A stretch of 64,000 bases of DNA, taken from Lutibacter citreus (GTDB taxonomy: Bacteria; Bacteroidota; Bacteroidia; Flavobacteriales; Flavobacteriaceae). The notes beneath the pieces were generated by a model. It was given only the letters and a program-made list of their open reading frames with translations, was not told where the DNA came from and searched no databases. Location: the NCBI RefSeq assembly GCF_003260195.1, contig NZ_QEIH01000002.1:186001-250000 (forward strand), in the 5' to 3' direction. The position numbers and the translations under genes are program-made. Positions 1-8,834 of the stretch are shown piece by piece (within the stretch, counting starts at the first letter, position 1; every line of letters begins with the position of its first letter).

Positions 1-310
1 CTGAATTTTTAGGTAACAAAATACATCCTACACCTTCTTTATATATAGCCTTTCTTTTCATTAACCCAAAAACCGTTGAAGTAACAGATTTTTCATCAAA
101 ATTAATTTTGTTTTTAGCTATATTAATTGGACTAAAACCATTATCTCCTTTTTCAATAGATGATAATTCTCTATCCGCAACAAAAGTACATGAACAAACA
201 CCTTTTGCTGAAAACCCTGAAATAATATTTAAACGCGGATATTGGTTCCAAACAACAGCAACAAGAATTACAACTAACGGAAATATTCCAAATTTTAATA
301 CTTTTTTCAT
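1..310 (-). CDS. Serine hydrolase (beta-lactamase family), N-terminal fragment cut by window edge
   Basis: An open frame starts with ATG at 310 and runs leftward off the window, about 103 codons. It begins with Lys residues and a hydrophobic stretch (residues about 5-19), so the protein is a signal-anchored or exported enzyme. After it come a GVCSCTFVADRE segment and a GVGCILLP segment. From memory these short Cys-containing blocks mark the N-terminal region of a group of class C beta-lactamase-like serine hydrolases of Bacteroidota. The catalytic SxxK motif would lie beyond the window edge, so the assignment rests on the N-terminal pattern only. It is divergent from sufS. Confidence 0.6.
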   Translation of the reverse strand, partial: MKKVLKFGIFPLVVILVAVVWNQYPRLNIISGFSAKGVCSCTFVADRELSSIEKGDNGFSPINIAKNKINFDEKSVTSTVFGLMKRKAIYKEGVGCILLPKNS

Positions 311-333
311 TTGAATAGAAATTTTATGATTCT

Positions 334-341
334 CAAATGTA
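334..341 (-). promoter_or_regulatory. Candidate -7 box (TACATTTG) of the serine hydrolase gene
   Basis: TACATTTG on the minus strand fits the Bacteroidota TAnnTTTG consensus and lies about 24 bp before the ATG at 310. I see no good TTG at the -33 distance. Confidence 0.4.
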
Positions 342-400
342 ACATTTATTTTGTGAGTTTAAAAAATCAGGAACACACCCTATAAATAACTTCAATTTTG

Positions 401-408
401 TAATTTTG
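401..408 (+). promoter_or_regulatory. Candidate -7 box (TAATTTTG) of sufS
   Basis: TAATTTTG is a perfect TAnnTTTG box 27 bp upstream of the sufS ATG. A clear -33 TTG is not seen at the expected distance. Confidence 0.5.
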
Positions 409-435
409 TATTTAGAATCATTCTAAAAAACACAC

Positions 436-1650
436 ATGATAGATATTCAAAAAATTCGCGCAGACTTTCCTATTTTAAAAACAACAGTTAACGGAAAGCC
501 TCTTGTTTATTTAGATAATGCAGCTACAAGCCAAAAACCACAAGTAGTAATAGACAGTATTGTAAATTACTATTCTACAATAAATTCAAACATACACCGT
601 GGCGTTCATACCTTAAGTCAGAAAGCTACCGACGCTTATGAAGAAACTCGTATAAAATTACAACATCATTTTAACGCAAATAAAAATTATGAAATTATAC
701 TAACTGCAGGTACAACACACAGTATAAATATTGTGGCTACAGGGTTTACTTCATTATTAAAAAAAGGAGATGAAATTATTGTTTCAACTATGGAGCATCA
801 TTCAAATATTGTTCCTTGGCAAATGCTTTGCGAAAGAACAGGTGCTATTTTAAAAGTAATTCCTATGAATTTTGAAGGGGAGTTATTAATGGATGCTTAT
901 GATAATTTACTTTCTAATAAAACAAAGTTAGTTTTTGTAAATCACGTATCAAATGCACTTGGAACCATAAACCCAATAAAAGAAATTATTGATAAAGCTC
1001 ACCAGGTTGGAGCGGCTGTTTTAATTGATGGAGCTCAAAGTTGCCCACATTTAAAACCAGATGTTCAAGCCTTAGATGTTGATTTTTATGTTGCTTCAGC
1101 TCATAAATTATGTGGGCCAACTGGAGTTGGTGTTTTATATGGTAAAGAAGATTGGTTAAATAAATTACCTCCATACCAAGGTGGTGGAGAAATGATAAAA
1201 CAGGTAACTTTTGAAAAAACTACCTATGCAGATTTACCTTATAAATTTGAAGCTGGAACTCCAAATATTGCCGGCGGAATTGCCTTTGGAGCAGCTATAG
1301 ATTATATGAATGAAATTGGCTTTGATAATATTGCCAAGTATGAAGATGAATTGCTTAATTACGCTACAAAAAAATTGTTACAAATTGAAGGCTTAAAAAT
1401 TTATGGGACTGCTAAAAATAAAACTTCAGTAATTTCATTTAATATAGGTGATATTCACCCATTTGATATAGGTTCAATTATTGATAAATTAGGAATTGCC
1501 GTTAGAACCGGACACCATTGTGCGCAACCAATTATGGCTTTTTATAACATTCCTGGAACAGTTAGAGCTTCATTCTCTTTTTACAATACTTTTGAAGAAG
1601 TAGATATATTATATGATGCTTTAGTTAGAGCTAAAACGATGTTGAGTTAA
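436..1650 (+). CDS. sufS: Cysteine desulfurase SufS
   Basis: PLP enzyme that takes sulfur from L-cysteine and hands it to the SUF iron-sulfur cluster machinery in the cytoplasm. The 404-residue length is normal. Visible landmarks are the PLP-contacting Asp198 (LIDGAQ), the Schiff-base Lys224 in SAHKLCGPTG, and the persulfide Cys362 in RTGHHCAQP, which is the short SufS-type catalytic loop rather than the long IscS one. The start ATG follows a good -7 box. The gene stands alone here; sufB, C, D and E are not in the window. It converges with rnhA. Family assignment is firm; the choice of SufS over CsdA rests on the loop and overall similarity. Confidence 0.93.
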   Translation: MIDIQKIRADFPILKTTVNGKPLVYLDNAATSQKPQVVIDSIVNYYSTINSNIHRGVHTLSQKATDAYEETRIKLQHHFNANKNYEIILTAGTTHSINIVATGFTSLLKKGDEIIVSTMEHHSNIVPWQMLCERTGAILKVIPMNFEGELLMDAYDNLLSNKTKLVFVNHVSNALGTINPIKEIIDKAHQVGAAVLIDGAQSCPHLKPDVQALDVDFYVASAHKLCGPTGVGVLYGKEDWLNKLPPYQGGGEMIKQVTFEKTTYADLPYKFEAGTPNIAGGIAFGAAIDYMNEIGFDNIAKYEDELLNYATKKLLQIEGLKIYGTAKNKTSVISFNIGDIHPFDIGSIIDKLGIAVRTGHHCAQPIMAFYNIPGTVRASFSFYNTFEEVDILYDALVRAKTMLS

Positions 1651-1697
1651 ATTAGATGTTACAAAACTATTTTATTAAGCACTAATATCAATCCACC

Positions 1698-1830
1698 CAA
1701 CATGCTGAACCTGTTTCATTAGCCTTACGTTTACCATATTATGAGATCCCGAATCAAGTTCGGGATGACGCATTATCTTTGATAAATTCAGCATTACACT
1801 GAATTTATTTCAGCATCACATAATAAATAA
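1698..1830. repeat. Intergenic hairpin repeats between sufS and rnhA
   Basis: The 303-bp gap 1651-1953 contains no gene. It holds a worn copy of a motif beginning ATGCTGAA (1702-1709), then a perfect stem CCCGAA/TTCGGG at 1748-1764 followed by ATGACGC, then TTTCAGCATCAC near 1808-1819. The first motif recurs intact at 24466-24494. They look like small dispersed palindromic elements and may also terminate the two convergent genes. Confidence 0.55.
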
Positions 1831-1953
1831 GAAGAGTTGGATGAGACCCGTAATTTGAACAATCACGAATTCCATAATATAAAATTTAATGAGTAATCAA
1901 GTTCTAGGTGGCGTGATAAATTGAAAACAACTCCAAATTAATCATTAATTAAT

Positions 1954-2586
1954 CTATTTTCTCCCGAAATCAGCAGGTATTTCTCCCCAAGCTTTGGTTT
2001 CCCATTTTAAAACTTTTGTGGTGTATTTATTTTCACTCAGCCATTTTTCAGCACGTTTTACAAAATCAAATAATTCTTTATTTTTTGAAGTAATTTGTAA
2101 ATTTGTTCTACACTGACCTTTTTTAACCCAACTCATTGCTATTTTAGAATCTGAATAAATTGGAAGGTTGCTATTTCTCTGTTTTAAAAAACCAAGTCCA
2201 TGAACTAATGCCAGAAATTCTCCAATATTATTTGTTCCTTGTTCAAAAGGACCTTGAATAAATAATTGTTTTTTTGATTTAGAATCTACTCCGCGATATT
2301 CCATTTTTCCAGGATTTCCTGCGCAAGCTGCATCAACTGATAAAGAAGGATAAATAGGTAGTCCTATTTTTTTTAATTCTTCAGAAGAAAGTTTTACTCT
2401 TTTAGTATCTACACCTACATAATCTTCATATCTACCTTCTAATGCTTTTTCCGCAGCTGTTTTAGATACAAATGCCTTGTATTGAGCACCTTTAAAATCT
2501 GTGATTTGCTTTTTACAAACATTCCAAGAAGTAAAAACTCCTTTTTTATGCCCTTTCCAAACAACGTAAAATTTCTTTTTAGCCAT
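1954..2586 (-). CDS. rnhA: Ribonuclease HI with N-terminal viroplasmin (hybrid-binding) domain
   Basis: Cuts the RNA strand of RNA/DNA hybrids, e.g. primers and R-loops. Residues 1-60 form a caulimovirus viroplasmin/hybrid-binding domain (KKFYVVWKGHKKGVFTSW, then a segment around YKAF). The RNase H fold fills residues about 80-210, with the four acidic metal ligands visible as Asp85 (SVDAAC), Glu123 (NIGEFLA), Asp146 (YSDSKIA) and Asp206 (IPADFGR). The 210-residue length suits this bacterial fusion type. Its start overlaps the end of purN by 8 bp, so the two are probably co-transcribed. Convergent with sufS. Confidence 0.88.
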   Translation of the reverse strand: MAKKKFYVVWKGHKKGVFTSWNVCKKQITDFKGAQYKAFVSKTAAEKALEGRYEDYVGVDTKRVKLSSEELKKIGLPIYPSLSVDAACAGNPGKMEYRGVDSKSKKQLFIQGPFEQGTNNIGEFLALVHGLGFLKQRNSNLPIYSDSKIAMSWVKKGQCRTNLQITSKNKELFDFVKRAEKWLSENKYTTKVLKWETKAWGEIPADFGRK

Positions 2587-3148
2587 TTTTTAAAATAACT
2601 TGTTCAATAACTTTCGGGAAATTCTCATACTCTAATGTATGTACTTTATTTGCTACATCTTCCGCAGAATCTGACGGTAAAACTTCAAATTTCTTCTGAA
2701 AAACAATAGCACCTTCATCATAATTCTCATTTACAAAGTGAATTGTTATCCCAGATTCTTTTTCTTTATTTTCTACAACCGCATCATGAACATGCATTCC
2801 ATACATCCCTTTTCCTCCATATTTTGGTAATAAAGCAGGATGAATATTAATTATTTTATTTGGAAAAGCCTCAATAATAGTCTCCGGTATTTTCCAAAGA
2901 AAACCTGCTAAAATAATATAATCAGCTTTCTTTTTTAAAATATCTAACACAACATTAGACTTTGAAAATTCCTCTCTATTAAAAATACCACTACTGATAT
3001 TCAACCTTTTAGCCCTTTCTAAAACTTTGGCATCTTTCTTGTTGGTAAGCACCTGAGTAACAGAAATAGATTCATTATTATTAAAGTACTTTATAATGTT
3101 CTCGGCATTTGACCCAGAACCTGAAGCCAGTATTACTATACGATTCAT
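2579..3148 (-). CDS. purN: Phosphoribosylglycinamide formyltransferase (GART, PurN)
   Basis: Third step of purine synthesis: formyl transfer from 10-formyl-THF to GAR. Motifs are the N-terminal ILASGSGSNAENI phosphate loop, IINIHPALLPKYGG with the catalytic Asn/His pair, the HVHDAV segment, and ENYDEGAIVFQ with the catalytic Asp. I place the start at the ATG at 3148 (MNRIVILASG), because homologues begin right at the first beta strand. A further in-frame ATG at 3169 would add seven residues. It is divergent from acpP, the opposite of many genomes where purN is coupled to purH or purD. Confidence 0.9.
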   Translation of the reverse strand: MNRIVILASGSGSNAENIIKYFNNNESISVTQVLTNKKDAKVLERAKRLNISSGIFNREEFSKSNVVLDILKKKADYIILAGFLWKIPETIIEAFPNKIINIHPALLPKYGGKGMYGMHVHDAVVENKEKESGITIHFVNENYDEGAIVFQKKFEVLPSDSAEDVANKVHTLEYENFPKVIEQVILKNG

Positions 3149-3262
3149 AATTAAAAACTTGTTCTTCACAAATAAAACAAATTATTAGTAACAATTACCC
3201 ATAAAATATAAAAAAAAATAGATTTATTATGTATGCATAGAATCTTTTATTGTTTAAAAGAT

Positions 3263-3291
3263 TTTGAATTCATAAAAGTTTTATATTTTTG
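3263..3291 (+). promoter_or_regulatory. Promoter of the acpP-fabF-rnc operon
   Basis: TTTG (3263-3266), 17 bp, then TATTTTTG (3284-3291). This is a close match to the Bacteroidota -33/-7 promoter and is 30 bp upstream of the acpP ATG. Confidence 0.7.
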
Positions 3292-3321
3292 CCGAGTAAT
3301 TAAATTTAAATTAAAAAAAAT

Positions 3322-3558
3322 ATGTCAGACATTGCATCAAGAGTAAAAGCCATTATCGTAGATAAATTAGGCGTTGACGAAAATGAAGTAACAACAGAAG
3401 CTAGCTTTACTAACGATTTAGGAGCAGACTCACTTGATACTGTTGAATTAATCATGGAATTTGAAAAAGAATTTGATATTCAAATACCAGATGATCAAGC
3501 AGAGAACATTGGAACTGTAGGTCAAGCAATTAGCTATATAGAAGAAGCTAAAAAGTAA
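3322..3558 (+). CDS. acpP: Acyl carrier protein
   Basis: Carries growing fatty acyl chains on a phosphopantetheine arm. It has 78 residues, is strongly acidic, and has the DSLD attachment motif with Ser37. The start follows an A-rich leader 30 bp after a good promoter. fabF begins 7 bp after its stop, the standard acpP-fabF-rnc order. Confidence 0.97.
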   Translation: MSDIASRVKAIIVDKLGVDENEVTTEASFTNDLGADSLDTVELIMEFEKEFDIQIPDDQAENIGTVGQAISYIEEAKK

Positions 3559-3565
3559 TTTTCAT

Positions 3566-4816
3566 ATGGAATTAAAACGAGTAGTAGTAACTGGACTTGG
3601 AGCATTGACTCCAATAGGAAATAATATTGAAGAATATTGGAACGGGCTTGTTAACGGTGTTAGCGGATCAGCTCCAATAACACATTTTGATGCATCCAAG
3701 TTCAAAACTCGTTTTGCTTGCGAGGTTAAAAATTTCAATGTTCTTGATTTTATTGACCGTAAAGAAGCTCGCAAAATGGATAAATTTTCACAGTATGCTT
3801 CAATAGCATCTGATGAAGCCATTAGCGATGCCAACTTTGATTTAGAAAACTTAGATAAAGATAGAGTTGGTGTAATTTGGGGAGCTGGTATTGGAGGTTT
3901 AGAAACGTTCCAAAACGAGTGTATTAATTTTGCCAATGGCGATGGTACTCCTAGATTTAACCCTTTCTTTATACCTAAAATGATTGCTGATATTGCACCT
4001 GGTCAAATTTCTATTAAATATGGATTTAGAGGACCAAATTTTGCAACTGTATCAGCATGTGCATCATCATCAAATGCTTTGATTGATGCTATGAATTATA
4101 TTCGTTTAGGATATGCAGATGTTATGGTTTCTGGTGGCTCTGAGGCTGCTGTAGCAATAGCTGGTATGGGTGGTTTTAACGCTCTACAAGCACTTTCAAC
4201 TAACAATGATGAGTATAAAACAGCATCTAGACCTTTTGATAAAGACCGTGATGGTTTTGTTTTAGGTGAAGGAGCTGGAGCTCTTATTTTAGAAGAATAT
4301 GAATACGCAGTTGCTCGTGGCGCAAAAATTTATGCTGAAATAGGCGGTGGAGGCCTTTCTGCAGATGCTCACCATATTACAGCACCACATCCTGAAGGAT
4401 TAGGAGCTAAAAATGTAATGAGAAACTGTTTAAAAGATGCTGGTTTAAAACCAGAAGATGTTGATGCTATTAATATGCACGGTACTGCTACACCTCTTGG
4501 TGATATTGCAGAATCTAAAGCTATTATTGAAGTTTTTGGCGAACACGCTTACAACTTAAACATTAACTCAACCAAGTCAATGACTGGTCACTTATTAGGT
4601 GCGGCTGGTGCTATAGAAGCTATTGCTTCAATATTAGCAATAAAAAATGGTATTGTACCACCTACCATAAATCATTTTACCGATGATGACCGAATTGACA
4701 GTAAATTAAATTTCACGTTTAATAAAGCACAAAAACGTGATGTGAAAGTTGCAATGAGCAACACATTTGGCTTTGGAGGACACAACGCTTGTGTGCTCTT
4801 TAAAAAATTTGAATAA
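3566..4816 (+). CDS. fabF: 3-oxoacyl-ACP synthase II (FabF)
   Basis: Condenses malonyl-ACP with acyl-ACP to extend fatty acids. It has 416 residues with the thiolase-fold catalytic triad Cys165 (VSACASSS), His305 (NMHGTATPLGD) and His342 (STKSMTGHLLGAAGA), and the C-terminal NTFGFGGHNA. It lies 7 bp after acpP and 9 bp before rnc, so it is part of one operon. Confidence 0.97.
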   Translation: MELKRVVVTGLGALTPIGNNIEEYWNGLVNGVSGSAPITHFDASKFKTRFACEVKNFNVLDFIDRKEARKMDKFSQYASIASDEAISDANFDLENLDKDRVGVIWGAGIGGLETFQNECINFANGDGTPRFNPFFIPKMIADIAPGQISIKYGFRGPNFATVSACASSSNALIDAMNYIRLGYADVMVSGGSEAAVAIAGMGGFNALQALSTNNDEYKTASRPFDKDRDGFVLGEGAGALILEEYEYAVARGAKIYAEIGGGGLSADAHHITAPHPEGLGAKNVMRNCLKDAGLKPEDVDAINMHGTATPLGDIAESKAIIEVFGEHAYNLNINSTKSMTGHLLGAAGAIEAIASILAIKNGIVPPTINHFTDDDRIDSKLNFTFNKAQKRDVKVAMSNTFGFGGHNACVLFKKFE

Positions 4817-4825
4817 AATAACTGA

Positions 4826-5566
4826 ATGAAATTCATTCGAAAAATTATTGAAACTCGTTCTGCTAAGGACGAGGCATTTGTTGTTGACTTAAAAAAAATA
4901 ATAGGTTTTACACCAAAAAATATACACCTTTATAAGAAAGCGTTTATTCATCGTTCTATTAAAGAATATGATAACAAAACAGGGCATCCTTTAAATTATG
5001 AACGTTTAGAATTTTTAGGTGATGCTATGCTTAGTGCTGTAATTGCTTCATTTTTATTTAAAGAAGTACCTTCTGGAGATGAAGGTTACTTAACTCAAAT
5101 GAGATCTAAAATTGTAAGTAGAGAACATTTAAATGAACTTGGTAAAGACTTAGATTTATTTAGATTTGTTAGAAGCAATGTTGCAAAATCTAAATTTGGT
5201 GAAAATGTACATGGAAATATATTTGAAGCACTAGTTGGAGCTATTTATCTAGATAGAGGTTATAAATATTGCAACAAGTTTATTTTTAAAAGAGTTATTA
5301 ACCCATATGTAGATGTACCAAAACTTGAAGGAAAAATAACAAGTTATAAAAGTATATTTATTGAATGGTGCCAAAAAGTAAAAAAAGAATTTGTTTTTGA
5401 AGTTTATGAAGACACCGCAAATGACATTGTAAAACATTTTAGTGTTAAACTTTTTTTAGACGGAAAAATAATTTCAAAAGGAAGGGCAACTTCTAAGAAA
5501 AAAGCTGAAGAGACAGCTGCAAAAAGAGCATATTTTGCTTTTCAACAAGAAATATCCAATATTTAA
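4826..5566 (+). CDS. rnc: Ribonuclease III
   Basis: Cleaves double-stranded RNA in rRNA and mRNA processing. The signature NYERLEFLGDAML (about residues 57-69) carries Glu62 and Asp66. The second metal-site helix reads NIFEALVGAIYLD (131-143) with Glu134 present but Asn131 where E. coli has Asp114. The double-stranded RNA-binding domain occupies about 173-240 with the basic SKGRATSKKKAEETAA helix. Length 246 is usual. It is third in the acpP-fabF-rnc operon. Confidence 0.95.
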   Translation: MKFIRKIIETRSAKDEAFVVDLKKIIGFTPKNIHLYKKAFIHRSIKEYDNKTGHPLNYERLEFLGDAMLSAVIASFLFKEVPSGDEGYLTQMRSKIVSREHLNELGKDLDLFRFVRSNVAKSKFGENVHGNIFEALVGAIYLDRGYKYCNKFIFKRVINPYVDVPKLEGKITSYKSIFIEWCQKVKKEFVFEVYEDTANDIVKHFSVKLFLDGKIISKGRATSKKKAEETAAKRAYFAFQQEISNI

Positions 5567-5624
5567 AATTGGTTATGTCGAATACGATTTCGTAAAATAA
5601 TTAGTATCTATTACTAAACAATAG

Positions 5625-5632
5625 TACTTTTG
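5625..5632 (+). promoter_or_regulatory. Candidate -7 box (TACTTTTG) of the IPExxxVDY-pyk operon
   Basis: TACTTTTG matches TAnnTTTG and sits 23 bp before the ATG at 5656. No clear -33 TTG. Confidence 0.55.
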
Positions 5633-5655
5633 CAACATTAATACTCATTCTTTAC

Positions 5656-6111
5656 ATGCAGCATTTAACGTTTGATTTAGAAGATGATTATTTATTGGTT
5701 GGAATTCATTCAACCGAAGAAGATTTTAGATTGGCTTATTTAATTAATAAACATCTAAATTTTAATTTTACCAGATATAAGGAAAATTTAGACTTTAAAA
5801 ACTCTAATGCTCAATTCCCTTTATTCGAATATAAAAATGAAAAAACCTTCATCAACTATTACCTTATTAATAATAAATTTTTAAATGTTAATAATGAACA
5901 ATATGCTGATGGATTATTTGGAGGTGAATATAGCACAACATCTTATTTAATACCAGAAAAAAAAAGAGTAGATTATCTGCTTAAGATTGAAGGATGCGAT
6001 CCGAATTATATTTTCAATTTAATTGAAAAATTAAATAGTATTGAACAAATAATTACCACTTACCAAATAGAAACTAACACTTTAAAATCAAAAAATAACC
6101 TAATTTTTTAA
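5656..6111 (+). CDS. IPExxxVDY family protein
   Basis: Small soluble protein of 151 residues named after its motif, here IPEKKRVDY at about residues 107-115. No enzyme motif, signal peptide or membrane segment is visible. The family is restricted to Bacteroidota, and its function is not known to me. It is placed between rnc and pyk and ends 2 bp before the pyk ATG, so it is translationally close to pyruvate kinase and may act with it; that is inference from position. Confidence 0.85.
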   Translation: MQHLTFDLEDDYLLVGIHSTEEDFRLAYLINKHLNFNFTRYKENLDFKNSNAQFPLFEYKNEKTFINYYLINNKFLNVNNEQYADGLFGGEYSTTSYLIPEKKRVDYLLKIEGCDPNYIFNLIEKLNSIEQIITTYQIETNTLKSKNNLIF

Positions 6112-6113
6112 TT

Positions 6114-7550
6114 ATGGCACAAAACAGAAAACGCACCAAAATAGTAGCAACTTTAGGCCCCGCTTGCGACAATAAAGAGGTTATTGAAAGTATGATAAAA
6201 GCCGGTGTAAATGTATTTAGAATAAATTTTTCTCACGCCGAATATCCTGATGTTATAAGAAGAGTAAATATCATTAGAGAAATAAATGAACGTTGTAACT
6301 ACCATGTAGCAGTATTAGCTGATTTACAAGGACCAAAATTACGCGTTGGAATTATGCAAGATGGTATTGAGTTAAATACTGGAGATACATTTACTTTTAC
6401 TACTGAACAATGTGAAGGAACTCATGAGAAGGCATTTATGACTTATCAAAATTTCCCAAAAGACGTTCAGGCTGGTGAACATATTTTAGTTGACGATGGT
6501 AAATTATTATTTGAAGTTATTGACACTGATAGAAAAACTAATGTAACAACTAAAGTTTTACGTGGTGGACCTTTAAAATCTAAAAAAGGAGTTAACTTAC
6601 CAAATACAAAGATTTCTTTACCTGCACTTACTGAAAAAGATCATAAAGATGTTCTTTTTGCTATTGGGTTAGATGTAGACTGGATAGCTTTATCTTTTGT
6701 AAGAACACCTGAAGATTTAATATTATTACAAGATATTATTAAAGCTAATTCTGATCACAAAATTCCTATTATAGCTAAGATTGAAAAACCAGAAGCTGTT
6801 GATAATATAGATAAATTAACACCTTATTGTGACGCCTTAATGGTTGCTCGTGGTGATTTAGGTGTTGAGGTACCAATGGAAAGAGTTCCTTTAATTCAAA
6901 AAAGGTTGGTATTAAAAGCTAAAAAAGCTCATATCCCAGTAATTATCGCTACACAAATGATGGAAACTATGATTGATAATCAAGTTCCAACAAGAGCCGA
7001 AGTTAATGATGTTGCAAATTCTATTATGGATGGTGCAGATGCAGTTATGTTATCTGGTGAAACAGCAATGGGTAAATTTCCATTAGCGGTAATTCAACAA
7101 ATGCGTAAAATTATAGAAAATGTTGAAAATTCACCATTAATTTCTATGCCTGAAAAATATATTCAGTGTATTAATGAACGTTATGTTTCAAAAACAATTT
7201 GTCATCAAGCTGCTTTAGTTGCAAATTCTGTTAATGCAGAAGTAATTACAACATTAACTGATTCAGGATTTACTGCTTTTCATATTTCATCTTGGAGACC
7301 AACATCTAATATTTTAGTATTTTCATCAAATAAAAGAGTTTTAGCAATGCTAAATTTATTATGGGGTGTAAAAGGAGTTTACTATGATAGGTTTGTAAGT
7401 ACAGATCAAACAATTGAAGATATTAACAATTTAGCAGCTGAACGTGGATATTTACGTGAAGGGGATTTTGCTATTAACGTAACTTCAATGCCAGTAAAAG
7501 AAAGAGGTATGGCTAACACAATGAGAATTACAGAATATCATAAATCTTAA
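6114..7550 (+). CDS. pyk: Pyruvate kinase
   Basis: Converts phosphoenolpyruvate plus ADP to pyruvate plus ATP, the last step of glycolysis. 478 residues. It shows the N-terminal TKIVATLGPAC, the beta-barrel B domain (about 75-170), the active-site segment IPIIAKIEKPEAVDN with the catalytic Lys, VARGDLGVEVP for metal and phosphate binding, and MDGADAVMLSGETAMGKFP. The C-terminal regulatory domain is complete. An intrinsic terminator follows 32 bp after the stop. Confidence 0.97.
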   Translation: MAQNRKRTKIVATLGPACDNKEVIESMIKAGVNVFRINFSHAEYPDVIRRVNIIREINERCNYHVAVLADLQGPKLRVGIMQDGIELNTGDTFTFTTEQCEGTHEKAFMTYQNFPKDVQAGEHILVDDGKLLFEVIDTDRKTNVTTKVLRGGPLKSKKGVNLPNTKISLPALTEKDHKDVLFAIGLDVDWIALSFVRTPEDLILLQDIIKANSDHKIPIIAKIEKPEAVDNIDKLTPYCDALMVARGDLGVEVPMERVPLIQKRLVLKAKKAHIPVIIATQMMETMIDNQVPTRAEVNDVANSIMDGADAVMLSGETAMGKFPLAVIQQMRKIIENVENSPLISMPEKYIQCINERYVSKTICHQAALVANSVNAEVITTLTDSGFTAFHISSWRPTSNILVFSSNKRVLAMLNLLWGVKGVYYDRFVSTDQTIEDINNLAAERGYLREGDFAINVTSMPVKERGMANTMRITEYHKS

Positions 7551-7582
7551 TTACTTTTAAGATTATATACTTTTAGTAAAAT

Positions 7583-7620
7583 AAAAAGACCGCAAGAAAA
7601 TATTCTTGCGGTCTTTTTTT
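7583..7620 (+). terminator. Intrinsic terminator after pyk
   Basis: Perfect stem AGACCGCAAGAA / TTCTTGCGGTCT with a 4-nt AATA loop and a run of eight T. It closes the IPExxxVDY-pyk transcript. The rest of 7621-7820 holds nothing convincing. Confidence 0.9.
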
Positions 7621-7820
7621 TATAAAAAATGCTACTCCTTATTATTATAACTAATTAAAAAACAATATTAAGAGATAAAACAGATTATCCTCAACTCTAA
7701 TTAGTTTGCTAAAATCCCTCTTTTTAATCAGCTTTATTTTTTATATAATTTATAAGAAACAAAAACCTAAACACATTAATAAAATAGAATGTGCTTTAAA
7801 ATACTTCAACAGAAAACTTA

Positions 7821-8168
7821 CTATTCCTTTTTTATTAACAAATAATAATCATTCTCTAAAGCTAAATAACCTTGGTTGTAAATATAATAATAGGTATTCC
7901 CTGTTTTAGTAATGTAAATAGAAGTGAAAAAATTAAAATCAAAATTACCATCCAATAATTTTGTTCTTGTAACCTTAGTTTTACCAGTAACATTTAACTC
8001 CGATAATAATTTGTGATTTTTACGAAGACGGTTATTAATATTTCTTATTAAATTTTTACTGTCCTTATTAATTTTATTGTTGTAAGAATTTCTACAATAA
8101 TCGGAGCAAAACTTTTTATCTATCCTTCCTTTAAGTATTGCACCACACTCCAGGCAATTTTTTTTCAT
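7821..8168 (-). CDS. Small zinc-ribbon protein, function unknown
   Basis: A 115-residue protein starting MKKNCLECG. Cys5/Cys8 and Cys21/Cys25 (KKFCSDYCRNSYNN) form a CxxC...CxxxC metal-binding knuckle. The rest is basic and Asn-rich with a C-terminal aromatic segment (ITKTGNTYYYIYNQGYL). The form is that of a conserved chromosomal flavobacterial protein; I cannot assign a role, though the knuckle followed by a basic helix suggests nucleic acid binding. It has the same orientation as the NUMOD4 gene 93 bp upstream. Confidence 0.75.
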   Translation of the reverse strand: MKKNCLECGAILKGRIDKKFCSDYCRNSYNNKINKDSKNLIRNINNRLRKNHKLLSELNVTGKTKVTRTKLLDGNFDFNFFTSIYITKTGNTYYYIYNQGYLALENDYYLLIKKE

Positions 8169-8261
8169 ATAATTTATTTATCTTTTACAAGGTAATAGAG
8201 AATGTACGCAATTTTTTATTTTCATATAGGTTAAATTTAAACAAACTCACTTACTATAATT

Positions 8262-8834
8262 TTAATCTTTGTTACTATCCTCAATATCAATTTTTACACT
8301 ACCCCAGTTTTCACCAGATTTTATTCTATATAACTGCATTTCAGAAATTCCAAATTGCTTCGCAATCATTTTTAACCTAGTTTTTCTATTAGGATCAAAT
8401 ATTTTCTTTTTAATTAAGCGCACTCTACCTTCAGTTAATTTAGAATAGGTTCTTTTACCAAATCGCTCTAACTTTTTAGGGTTTTTTTTATGATGTAAAA
8501 ACATTTCTGATTTATTCACCCATTTTAAATTTGAAGATTCATTATTTAGTTTATCAAAATTTAAGTGAATCACATAAACTTGATCTTCTTTTTTATCACA
8601 AAATAATTCAGCTACAATTCTATGTGTATAGCAATAACTAGATCTATCTCTGCCTTTTTTTCTTACCCAAAAGGTATCATACCCACCAACTAAAGAGGTT
8701 TTTGATAATTCCCAATCTTCTTTATCTATCTTTTTTCGTTGTACCCTACCATAATTAGAAATTAAATATTCATCTTCAACAACTAACAATTCATTTTTAT
8801 AAGGTTTCCACACTTCATTTCTATAATTTCTCAT
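8262..8834 (-). CDS. NUMOD4/HNH-like DNA-binding protein
   Basis: 190 residues. Residues 7-35 fit a NUMOD4 module (EVWKPY...YLISNYGRVQ). Residues 70-107 fit an HNH-like fold with THRIVAELF, then VIHLNFDKLNNESSNLKWV; His90 and Asn92 sit where the HNH core His and Asn are expected, but the usual DHxNG has become IHLNF. Residues about 133-183 look like a helix-turn-helix (IAKQFGISEMQLYRIKSGENW). It resembles free-standing homing endonucleases, but no intron or intein surrounds it and the altered core suggests a domesticated DNA-binding role. Confidence 0.7.
   Translation of the reverse strand: MRNYRNEVWKPYKNELLVVEDEYLISNYGRVQRKKIDKEDWELSKTSLVGGYDTFWVRKKGRDRSSYCYTHRIVAELFCDKKEDQVYVIHLNFDKLNNESSNLKWVNKSEMFLHHKKNPKKLERFGKRTYSKLTEGRVRLIKKKIFDPNRKTRLKMIAKQFGISEMQLYRIKSGENWGSVKIDIEDSNKD

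Noticed and set aside
7706-7909. Plus-strand frame of 67 codons after pyk
   Set aside because: Non-ATG start, no promoter, overlaps the well-supported zinc-ribbon gene on the other strand, and low-complexity Ile/Asn/Lys content.
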